Position numbers and translations under genes: made by a program. Positions 5,248 through 11,220 of a stretch of DNA of 11,220 bases are shown piece by piece (the first letter of the stretch is position 1; the number at the start of each line of letters is the position of its first letter). The notes beneath the pieces are model-generated. The model made no database searches. It was given only the letters and a program-made list of their open reading frames with translations, and was not told where the DNA came from. This DNA is from Candidatus Faecalibacterium faecipullorum (GTDB lineage: Bacteria; Bacillota; Clostridia; Oscillospirales; Ruminococcaceae). The stretch spans positions 1 to 11,220 of the forward strand of contig DWXX01000156.1 of NCBI GenBank assembly GCA_019118985.1. The letters run 5' to 3'.

Positions 5248-7950
5248 ATGAAGGAACTCGCAAAACAGTACGACCCCAGCCAGGTGGAGGACCGCATCTA
5301 CCAGTTCTGGCAGGAGGGGGGCTACTTCCACACCAAGATCGACCGCAGCAAAAAGCCCTACACCATCGTCATGCCGCCCCCGAATGTCACCGGGCAGCTG
5401 CACATGGGCCACGCGGTGGACAACACCATGCAGGACATCCTGATCCGGCAAAAACGGATGCAGGGCTACGCCGCCCTCTGGGTGCCCGGCACCGACCATG
5501 CGTCCATCGCCACCGAAGCCAAGGTGGTGGAGGCGATGGCCAAAGAGGGCCTGACCAAGGAGATGGTGGGCCGGGACGGCTTTCTGGAGCGGGCGTGGGA
5601 CTGGAAGAACCGCTACGGCAGCCGGATCGTCAGCCAGCTGAAAAAGCTGGGCAGCAGCTGCGACTGGCAGCGGGAACGCTTCACCATGGACGAGGGCTGC
5701 TCGGACGCGGTGCGGGAGGTCTTTGTCCGTCTGTACGACAAGGGGCTGATCTACCGCGGCAACCGGATGGTCAACTGGTGCCCCCACTGCAACACCTCCA
5801 TCTCGGACGCCGAGGTGGAGTACGCCGAGCAGGACGGCCATTTCTGGCACCTGCTCTACCCGGTCAAGGAGACCGGCGAGATGCTGGAGCTGGCCACCAC
5901 CCGCCCCGAGACCATGCTGGGCGACACCGCCGTCGCCATCAACCCCGACGACCCCCGCTATGCCCACCTGCACGGCTGCCACGTCATCCTGCCGCTGCTG
6001 GATAAGGAGATCCCCATCGTCTGCGACGAGCACGCCGACATGACCAAGGGCACCGGCGTGGTCAAGATCACCCCCGCCCACGACCCCAACGACTTCGAGG
6101 TGGGGCTGCGGCATGACCTGCCCATCGTCCGGGTCTTTACCTACGACGGGCACATGACCGGCAAGGCCGACAAGGAGGCCGCCGACGCCCTCTTTGCCGC
6201 CGGCAAGAACACCGTCAACGAGCCCCGCGTGCTGGACTGCGGCAAGTATGCCGGCATGACCACCATGGAAGCCCGCAAAGCCATCGTCGCCGACCTGGAG
6301 GCGGGGGGCTACCTCAAGTATGTCGAGCCCCTCAAGCACGAGGTGGGCAGCTGCTACCGCTGCCACACCACCATCGAGCCGATGGTCTCCAAGCAGTGGT
6401 TCGTCAAGATGGAGCCGCTGGCAAAGCCGGCCGTCGCGGCGGTGGAAGAGGGGAAGATCCGCTTTGTCCCCGAGCGCTTCACCAAGAACTATATGAACTG
6501 GATGAAGAACACCCGCGACTGGTGCATCAGCCGGCAGCTGTGGTGGGGCCATCAGATCCCCGCGTGGTACTGCGACGACTGCGGCGAGACGGTGGTGGCC
6601 AAAGACGCCCCCGCCGTCTGCCCCAAGTGCGGCTGCGCCCATCTGACCCGCGACCCCGACACCCTGGACACCTGGTTCTCGTCGGCGCTGTGGCCCTTCA
6701 GCACCCTGGGCTGGCCGGAAAAGACCGAGGACCTCGACTACTTCTACCCCACCAGCACCCTGGTCACCGGCTACGACATCATCGGCTTCTGGGTCAGCCG
6801 GATGATCTTCTCGGGGCTGGCGTATACCGGCCAGGCGCCCTTCAGCACCGTCTGCATCCACGGCATCGTCCGGGACAGCCAGGGCCGCAAGATGTCCAAG
6901 TCCCTCGGCAACGGCATCGACCCGCTGGAAGTCATCGCCCAGTACGGCGCCGACGCGCTGCGGTTCATGCTGGTGGACGGTTCGACCCCGGGCAACGACA
7001 TGCGCTACAGCGAAAAGAAGGTGGAGGCCGCCCGCAACTTTGCCAACAAGCTGTGGAACGCCACCCGCTTCGTCCTGATGAACCTGCCCGAGAGCTTTGC
7101 CCCCGGCCTGCCCGACGACAGCCTGCTGGACATGAGCGACAAGTGGGTGCTGACCAAACTCGGCCAGACCGCCGGCGCCATGACCGACAACATCGACCAC
7201 TATGAGCTGGGCCTGGCTGCGGCCAAGATCAACAGCTTCATCTGGGACGTCTACTGCGACTGGTTCATCGAGATCGCGAAGCCCCGGCTCAACTCGGGCG
7301 ACGCGGTGCAGGCGGATACCGCCCGGCGGGTGCTGGTGTATGTCCTGAGCGAATCGCTCAAGCTGCTGCACCCCTTCATGCCCTTCATCACCGAGGAGCT
7401 GTACCAGGCCCTGCCCGGCAGCGGCGAGACCATCATGACCGCCGCGTGGCCCGCCGCCGACCCCGCCCGCAGCTGGCCCGAGGAAGAGGAAGCCTTTGAG
7501 AAGGTGATGGACTACATCAAGGCCGTCCGCACCATGCGCACCGAGATGAACGTCCACCCCGCCAAGCGGACCAGCATGATCATCGAGACCGCCGACCCCG
7601 CGCCCTTCCAGCGGGCGGAGGTCTATCTGGCCAAGTTCGCCTTTGCCACCGACGTGGCCTTCACCGCCCGCTATGAGGGCAGCACCGACGGGATGGTGCA
7701 GGTGTCCACCCACGCGGCCCGCGGCTTCATCCCCATGATGGAGCTGATCGACCGCGACAAGGAGCTGGCCCGCCTGAACAAGGAGAAGGCCAAGGCCGAA
7801 AAGGAACTGGCCATGTTTGAAAAGCAGCTCGCCAACCCCAAGTTCGTCGAGAAGGCCCCCGCCGCCCTGGTGGACGAGACCCGGGCCAAGGCCGCCCGCA
7901 GCCGCGACAAGCTGGACAACATCGAACAGAGCATCCGCGCCCTGGGCTGA
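5248..7950 (+). CDS. valS: Valyl-tRNA synthetase
   Basis: The protein has 900 residues, normal for bacterial ValRS. The ATG at 5248 follows AGGAGG (5235-5240) by 7 bases. The class I signatures are HMGH at 52-55 after PPPNVTG, and KMSKS at 548-552. The CP1 editing domain shows TTRPET at 217-222 and hydrolyses mischarged Thr-tRNA. A zinc-ribbon-like set of cysteines is present (C442, C445, C458, C461), and WCPHC precedes the editing domain. After the KMSKS loop come the helical anticodon-binding domain (from about DKWVLTKLGQT) and a C-terminal coiled-coil tRNA arm at 831-900, rich in Lys, Glu and Ala. The enzyme charges tRNA-Val with valine in the cytoplasm. Expression is controlled by the preceding valine T-box. 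The FolC-like gene follows after 39 bases with no terminator between, so the two are probably co-transcribed. Confidence 0.98.
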   Translation: MKELAKQYDPSQVEDRIYQFWQEGGYFHTKIDRSKKPYTIVMPPPNVTGQLHMGHAVDNTMQDILIRQKRMQGYAALWVPGTDHASIATEAKVVEAMAKEGLTKEMVGRDGFLERAWDWKNRYGSRIVSQLKKLGSSCDWQRERFTMDEGCSDAVREVFVRLYDKGLIYRGNRMVNWCPHCNTSISDAEVEYAEQDGHFWHLLYPVKETGEMLELATTRPETMLGDTAVAINPDDPRYAHLHGCHVILPLLDKEIPIVCDEHADMTKGTGVVKITPAHDPNDFEVGLRHDLPIVRVFTYDGHMTGKADKEAADALFAAGKNTVNEPRVLDCGKYAGMTTMEARKAIVADLEAGGYLKYVEPLKHEVGSCYRCHTTIEPMVSKQWFVKMEPLAKPAVAAVEEGKIRFVPERFTKNYMNWMKNTRDWCISRQLWWGHQIPAWYCDDCGETVVAKDAPAVCPKCGCAHLTRDPDTLDTWFSSALWPFSTLGWPEKTEDLDYFYPTSTLVTGYDIIGFWVSRMIFSGLAYTGQAPFSTVCIHGIVRDSQGRKMSKSLGNGIDPLEVIAQYGADALRFMLVDGSTPGNDMRYSEKKVEAARNFANKLWNATRFVLMNLPESFAPGLPDDSLLDMSDKWVLTKLGQTAGAMTDNIDHYELGLAAAKINSFIWDVYCDWFIEIAKPRLNSGDAVQADTARRVLVYVLSESLKLLHPFMPFITEELYQALPGSGETIMTAAWPAADPARSWPEEEEAFEKVMDYIKAVRTMRTEMNVHPAKRTSMIIETADPAPFQRAEVYLAKFAFATDVAFTARYEGSTDGMVQVSTHAARGFIPMMELIDRDKELARLNKEKAKAEKELAMFEKQLANPKFVEKAPAALVDETRAKAARSRDKLDNIEQSIRALG

Positions 7951-7989
7951 GCGCCCCGCGGACTGCATCAGGAAAGAGAGACGCTACCC

Positions 7990-9312
7990 ATGCACACCAT
8001 CCACACCATCCCCGAGGCGGACGCCTTTTTCGCCTCCCTGCCCGAGGGCTTCGACACCCCGCAGGACTTTGCCGCGGCCCTGCCGCCGGCAGAAAGCGAA
8101 GCGCCGGTGGGCTATATCCCGGTAGCGGGCACCGCCGGGCGGACGGCCGCAGCGGCCCTGACGGCGGGCATCCTGACGGCGGCGGGCTTTCGCACCGGGC
8201 TGTACCGGGCGGGGGCGGGGCCGCTGTCGGGCCGGGTCACGGTGGACGGGCAGCCGCTGGGCGGCCCTGCCGCCGACGCCTACCTTGCAGCCGCCGGCCG
8301 CATCCTGGAGAACACCCTGCTCTCCCGCCCGGCGGCGGAACTGGCGGCGGCCTGCGCCTGCTTTGCGGCGGCGGGCTGCGCCTTCGCGGTGGTGGAGGCG
8401 GTGGACGGGGCGCTGGCTTCGGCCCTGCCCGCCGTGCCTGTCTGCGCCGTCACCCACATCGGCCCCGACGGCAGCGGCCGCACCATCGAGCGGCTGGCCC
8501 ACGACGCGGCCTGCGTCATGCGGGCGGGGGCGGTCTGCGTCACCGCGCCGGGGCAGCCCAAAGCGGCCCTGACCGAGATCATCGTGGCCGCCGGCAAGAC
8601 CGGCTGCGAGCTGGTGGTCCCCGAAGAGGAGGACATCACCTTCCCCGACGAAGGGGAAGGGAAGGTGGACTACGGCGGCTACGACCTGCCCGCCGCCTTC
8701 ACCGGCTACCACGCGGCCTGCAACGCCGCGGTGGCGGTGGAGCTGGCCCTGGCCCTCTGGCGGAAGGGACGGGACATCCCCGACGAGGCCATCCTGTCGG
8801 CCCTGGCGGCCGCCGAGAACCGCAGCAGCATCCGGGTGCTGTCCCGGCAGCCGCTGGTCATCCTGGACGCCTGCCGCACCCCGCAGCAGGCGGCGGCGCT
8901 GCTGCGCGTGCTGCGGCTGTCGGGTCTGCAGGGGCTGAATGCTGTGGTCGGACTTGCTTCCGAGGCGGGGGCGGAGGAATTTTTCTCCACCCTTGAAAAC
9001 GGCCTTCTGCCCGGTGAGGCGGCCAAAGACAAGGACGCCATGCCCGGCATGGGGGAGGGCGGCCCCATCGAGCGGCTGTTCCTCGCCGCGCCCCCCTCCC
9101 TGATCGGGGAGGACCCCGGCCTGCCCGGGCGCCTGGCTGAGCTGGCCCGCTTCCACTTTGAGGCGGCGGCCTGCGGCAGCCTGGCCGAAGCCCTGGCCGA
9201 GGCGAGGGCCGCCGGCGGCAGAGGGGTGCTGGTCTGCGGCAGCGAAGAGCTGGCCCTTGCGGCCGAAAAGTTGCTGCGGGAGGAAAATAGCCCCCTCGAC
9301 ACCGTTCACTAA
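7990..9312 (+). CDS. FolC/Mur-ligase-like protein with degenerate active site (candidate pseudoenzyme)
   Basis: The protein has 440 residues, the size of folylpolyglutamate/dihydrofolate synthase, and sits directly after valS where folC is commonly found. The overall FolC outline is recognisable. AGTAGRT (46-52) stands at the P-loop, then an AAGFRTGLY segment, VCAVTHIG at 151-158, GYHAACNAAVAVELALALWR at 239-258, and ILDACRTP at 291-298. The catalytic residues are not conserved. The P-loop GTNGKGS lysine is Arg51. EVGLGGRLDATN has become EAVDGALASAL. The DH after the IG strand is DG (160-161). The EKAGIIK carbamylated-lysine segment reads HDAACVMRAG. DGAHNP is DACRTP. ATP binding and ligation are therefore doubtful. 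The frame is intact, with no frameshift or internal stop. An AGAGAG ribosome site (7975-7980) precedes the ATG by 9 bases. It is Ala-rich, so remote homology is the safest statement, and the true function is unknown. Confidence 0.78.
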   Translation: MHTIHTIPEADAFFASLPEGFDTPQDFAAALPPAESEAPVGYIPVAGTAGRTAAAALTAGILTAAGFRTGLYRAGAGPLSGRVTVDGQPLGGPAADAYLAAAGRILENTLLSRPAAELAAACACFAAAGCAFAVVEAVDGALASALPAVPVCAVTHIGPDGSGRTIERLAHDAACVMRAGAVCVTAPGQPKAALTEIIVAAGKTGCELVVPEEEDITFPDEGEGKVDYGGYDLPAAFTGYHAACNAAVAVELALALWRKGRDIPDEAILSALAAAENRSSIRVLSRQPLVILDACRTPQQAAALLRVLRLSGLQGLNAVVGLASEAGAEEFFSTLENGLLPGEAAKDKDAMPGMGEGGPIERLFLAAPPSLIGEDPGLPGRLAELARFHFEAAACGSLAEALAEARAAGGRGVLVCGSEELALAAEKLLREENSPLDTVH

Positions 9313-9326
9313 AATCATCATGGCAT

Positions 9327-9363
9327 ATCCCGTACACTGGCAGCATAGTGTACGGGATTTTTT
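9327..9363 (+). terminator. Rho-independent terminator ending the valS operon
   Basis: A perfect 12-bp stem, ATCCCGTACACT (9327-9338) and AGTGTACGGGAT (9347-9358), closes an 8-base loop and runs into TTTTTT (9358-9363), then GTTTGTT. It lies 14 bases after the FolC-like stop codon. The spoIIAA start codon is only 26 bases past the T run. Confidence 0.95.
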
Positions 9364-9389
9364 GTTTGTTGCAAAAGGAGCGGATGGCG

Positions 9390-9752
9390 ATGGCAAATGT
9401 GAGCTTCAGCGCGGCGGGGGACACCCTCTACGCCTATCTGGCCGGGGAGATCGACCACGACGCGGCGCAGCACCTGCGGCTGTGCCTGGACGACGCCCTG
9501 ACCTGCCGGGCGCCGCGGGTCCTGGTGATGGACTTCGGCGGGGTGGGGTTCATGGATTCCTCGGGAGTGGGGCTGATCCTAGGGCGGCAGCGCCGCGCAA
9601 AAGCCCTGGGGGGCAGCATCCGGGTGCAGCACGCCCCGCCGCAGCTGCGGCGTGTGCTGGCGCTGGCCCGCATCCCCTGCGCCGACCCCGGCGGCGGGCC
9701 CGAACAGCCCGAGCAGCCCGCACAGAACGACAAAGGAGGCATCCAGGCATGA
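9390..9752 (+). CDS. spoIIAA: Anti-sigma F factor antagonist SpoIIAA (STAS domain)
   Basis: The protein has 120 residues (B. subtilis 117). Of two in-frame ATGs (9384 and 9390) the second is 9 bases from AGGAG (9376-9380) and preferred. The STAS fold shows LAGEIDHDAA at 17-26 and the phosphorylation loop FMDSSGVGLILGR at 54-66. Ser57 corresponds to B. subtilis Ser58, the residue phosphorylated by SpoIIAB. When dephosphorylated in the forespore by SpoIIE, the protein binds SpoIIAB and frees sigma F. The C-terminal tail (98-120) is Gly/Pro/Gln-rich and unlike the B. subtilis tail, which carries another strand and helix. It overlaps spoIIAB by four bases (ATGA). No promoter is clear upstream, because a strong terminator lies immediately before it. 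Confidence 0.95.
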   Translation: MANVSFSAAGDTLYAYLAGEIDHDAAQHLRLCLDDALTCRAPRVLVMDFGGVGFMDSSGVGLILGRQRRAKALGGSIRVQHAPPQLRRVLALARIPCADPGGGPEQPEQPAQNDKGGIQA

Positions 9753-10192
9753 AAGCGGAGAACAGCACCCGCATCCAGTTCGATTCCCTCAGCGTCAACG
9801 AGGCCTACGCCCGGGGGGCGGTGGCGGCTTTCCTGGCGCGGTACGACCCCACCGTCCCTCAGCTGGCCGACATCAAGACCGCCGTCTCGGAAGCGGTGAC
9901 CAACTGCATCGTCCACGCCTACCCCGACCGGGTGGGGCAGATCGTTTTGACGGTATCGGTCTACCCCGACCGGCGGGTCAGGATCACGGTGGCGGACAAG
10001 GGGGTGGGCATCGCCGACGTGGCGCAGGCCATGGAGCCCCTCTACACCACCGGCGACCCCGAAGAGCGCAGCGGCCTGGGCTTTGCGGTGATGCAGAGCT
10101 TTATGGACGGGGTGCGGGTGACCTCCCGCCCGGCCCGCGGCACCCGGGTGACCATGACCAAGCTCCTGGCAGACAAGGCCGCCGCTACATAA
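9749..10192 (+). CDS. spoIIAB: Anti-sigma F factor and serine kinase SpoIIAB
   Basis: The protein has 147 residues, as expected (B. subtilis 146). AGGAGG (9734-9739) lies 9 bases before the ATG, inside spoIIAA. The GHKL ATP-binding motifs are complete: N-box EAVTNCIVHAY with Glu48 and Asn52, G1 box DKGVGIAD at 83-90, lid EERSGLGF at 105-112, and a final GTRVTM strand. Early helix NEAYARGAVAAFLARYD matches the part that contacts sigma F and SpoIIAA. In the predivisional cell the dimer holds sigma F inactive and phosphorylates SpoIIAA. Its position between spoIIAA and sigF, with overlap and a 22-base gap respectively, makes the assignment firm. Confidence 0.97.
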   Translation: MKAENSTRIQFDSLSVNEAYARGAVAAFLARYDPTVPQLADIKTAVSEAVTNCIVHAYPDRVGQIVLTVSVYPDRRVRITVADKGVGIADVAQAMEPLYTTGDPEERSGLGFAVMQSFMDGVRVTSRPARGTRVTMTKLLADKAAAT

Positions 10193-10214
10193 CAAGTAAA
10201 GAGAGGCGGCCTGT

Positions 10215-10892
10215 ATGGTATTATCCGACGAGACCCGGCGCAGCGCATTCATTGAAAAGAATCTGGGGCTGGTGCATGCCTGCGCCGGCCGGTTCCGCGG
10301 CAGGGGGATCGAGTACGACGATCTGTACAGCGCGGGGTGCATGGGGCTGGTCAAAGCCTGCGACGGCTTCGACGAGGGGCGCGGGGTCTGTTTTTCCACC
10401 TACGCGGTCCCGGTCATCCTGGGGGAGATCAAAAAGCTGTTCCGGGACGGCGGGACAGTCAAGGTCAGCCGCTCCCTCAAGGAGCTGGGGCTGCGGGTCA
10501 GCGCCGCGCGGGAACGGCATCTCAAACTGTACGGGACCGAACTCACCGTCCCGCAGCTGGCGCAGCAGCTGGGGGAAAGCGCCGAGGCGGTGGCCCTGGC
10601 CATTCAGGCGTCTATGCCGGCCATGAGCCTGACACCCGAGAGCGACGACGGCGACGATAGGCAGCTGGACATCCCGGTGGCGTCGCCCGAAGAGGAACTG
10701 TCCGACCGGATCAGCCTGGAAGAAGTGCTGGCCGCCCTGCCCGAGGAAGACCAGAAGCTGATCCGCCTCCGCTTTTACGCCGGGCGCACCCAAAGCGACA
10801 CAGCCAGGCTGCTGCACACCACCCAGGTGCAGATCTCCCGCAGGGAGCGGCGGATCCTGCAGCAGATGCGGGCAAGGCTGCTGGAAGAATAG
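10215..10892 (+). CDS. sigF: RNA polymerase sigma-F factor (early forespore)
   Basis: The protein has 225 residues, shorter than B. subtilis sigma F (255) because about 30 N-terminal residues are lacking; the start is supported by AGAGAGG (10200-10206) 8 bases upstream. Region 2 is clear at about 11-80 (EYDDLYSAGCMGLVKACDGF, then FSTYAVPVILGEIKKLFRD), followed by TVKVSRSLKELG, characteristic of the SigF/SigG/SigB group. Region 3 covers about 90-135. Region 4 with its -35-binding helix-turn-helix lies at 165-218 (RTQSDTARLLHTTQVQISRR). SigG is close in sequence, but the spoIIAA-spoIIAB context identifies sigF. It directs early forespore genes once released from SpoIIAB. No terminator is visible between its stop and the rRNA promoters that begin 36 bases later. 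Confidence 0.96.
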   Translation: MVLSDETRRSAFIEKNLGLVHACAGRFRGRGIEYDDLYSAGCMGLVKACDGFDEGRGVCFSTYAVPVILGEIKKLFRDGGTVKVSRSLKELGLRVSAARERHLKLYGTELTVPQLAQQLGESAEAVALAIQASMPAMSLTPESDDGDDRQLDIPVASPEEELSDRISLEEVLAALPEEDQKLIRLRFYAGRTQSDTARLLHTTQVQISRRERRILQQMRARLLEE

Positions 10893-10927
10893 AAAAGCGG
10901 AAGAACAGAAGAATATGTAAAAAGCAC

Positions 10928-10956
10928 TTGTAATCCGGCACAGAGTGTGGTAAAAT
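10928..10956 (+). promoter_or_regulatory. Upstream promoter (P1) of the next rRNA operon
   Basis: TTGTAA (10928-10933), exactly 17 bases, then TAAAAT (10951-10956), in an abruptly AT-rich region after sigF. The predicted start is near 10963. A second promoter 102 bases downstream has the same spacing, an arrangement typical of tandem rRNA promoters in Firmicutes. A small hairpin (10973-10978 with 10991-10996, GGATGC/GCATCC) lies between the two promoters. Confidence 0.75.
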
Positions 10957-11005
10957 AAAAGCCCACGGCAGAGGATGCTGTGGAAAATCTGCATCCGGAC
11001 GGATC

Positions 11006-11058
11006 GAAAAAAGAAGTTCAAAAAAACTCTTGACAAATCTGGACGGACATGGTAAACT
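11006..11058 (+). promoter_or_regulatory. Downstream promoter (P2) of the next rRNA operon with UP-like A-rich element
   Basis: A perfect -35 box TTGACA (11030-11035), 17 bases and a -10 box TAAACT (11053-11058). Just upstream, 11006-11029 is an A-rich tract with two runs of six or more A, as in UP elements that bind the alpha subunit of RNA polymerase at rRNA promoters. The predicted start is near 11065. Confidence 0.88.
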
Positions 11059-11220
11059 AAGCAAGTCGTCAGCCGAGAGGCGAGCGGCGCAGGACCTTGA
11101 AAATTGAACAATATCGAATACTTGTAACGGAACCTTTTAACGTGTAATTGGACACGTAAAATTCCAAAAAGTAATTCACAGGACGCAAGCGATTGCGTTT
11201 TGAGTGGATCGGATTTAAGC
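11059..11220 (+). other. rRNA operon leader with boxA-like antitermination element (16S gene not reached)
   Basis: This stretch has no open reading frame of note. It contains a boxB-like hairpin, GCCG/CGGC (11072-11075 with 11085-11088), and the boxA-like sequence CTTGAAAATTGAACA (11096-11110), a form often seen before 16S and 23S genes in Firmicutes. Two further hairpins follow. One pairs 11140-11145 with 11152-11157 (ACGTGT/ACACGT). The other pairs 11183-11188 with 11193-11198 (ACGCAA/TTGCGT) around a GCGA loop. These are probably processing or antitermination structures. The conserved 16S start is not in the window, so the identity of the downstream gene is inferred from promoter strength and boxA. 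Confidence 0.75.

Noticed and set aside
5014..7968. A 984-codon open frame on the minus strand opposite valS and its leader
   Set aside because: It is the mirror of a GC-rich gene whose third positions are almost all G or C, which removes antisense stop codons. It shows no protein family motif, crosses the T-box leader and has no ribosome site.
9281..9312. Possible sigma-H promoter for spoIIAA with AGGAAAA as -35
   Set aside because: No GAAT-like -10 lies 11-13 bases downstream, and the AGGA motif is also part of coding sequence. It is mentioned only as a lead in the finding on spoIIAA transcription.
10215..10892. Alternative assignment of the sigma factor as SigG or SigB
   Set aside because: The sequence group is shared, but the gene directly follows spoIIAA and spoIIAB, which is the defining context of sigF.

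Overview
The window comes from a GC-rich, Gram-positive endospore-lineage anaerobe of the class Clostridia. Oscillospiraceae/Ruminococcaceae is my best guess, but the genus cannot be fixed from this sequence. The evidence is the rRNA style, a complete spoIIAA-spoIIAB-sigF sporulation operon, a T-box leader before valS, strong AGGAGG ribosome sites and very GC-rich codon third positions. There is no insertion sequence, tRNA gene, CRISPR array or phage gene in the window.

Layout. The left edge holds the last bases of a 23S rRNA, a 143-base spacer and a complete 5S rRNA (159-274), closed by a perfect 16-bp terminator hairpin that also ends the opposing operon. From 344 to 2986 the minus strand carries a TetR regulator followed by a TPR-repeat protein, with a strong promoter before tetR, and an independently expressed HAD-family hydrolase. 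At about 3060 two back-to-back promoters drive the HAD gene leftward and a rightward group: a NodB-type polysaccharide deacetylase, L-rhamnose mutarotase (rhaM), and two small overlapping genes, the second a DUF4160 protein. A new promoter at 4887-4915 starts a valine T-box leader and valS. Valyl-tRNA synthetase is followed by a FolC-shaped protein, and the unit ends at a strong terminator (9327-9363). Next come spoIIAA, spoIIAB and sigF, the first forespore-specific sigma factor with its anti-sigma kinase and anti-anti-sigma factor. The right edge has two consensus promoters 102 bases apart and an AT-rich leader with a boxA-like element. This is the start of a second rRNA operon in the same direction as the first, although its 16S gene lies outside the window.

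How it works together. The window is an ordinary chromosomal segment of about 11 kb between two co-directional rRNA operons. It holds a housekeeping unit under amino-acid control (valS), the sigF switch module, and a small sugar/accessory region. The most unusual item is the gene after valS. It sits where Clostridia usually have folC and keeps the Mur-ligase/FolC outline, but it has lost essentially every catalytic motif: the P-loop lysine, the DGAHN motif, the DH motif and the carbamylated-lysine segment. It is still an intact, well-bounded open reading frame, which makes it a candidate FolC-derived pseudoenzyme. Other points worth a look are the unexplained promoter of the spoIIA operon, the overlapping DUF4160 gene pair, and the uncharacterised tetR-TPR operon.
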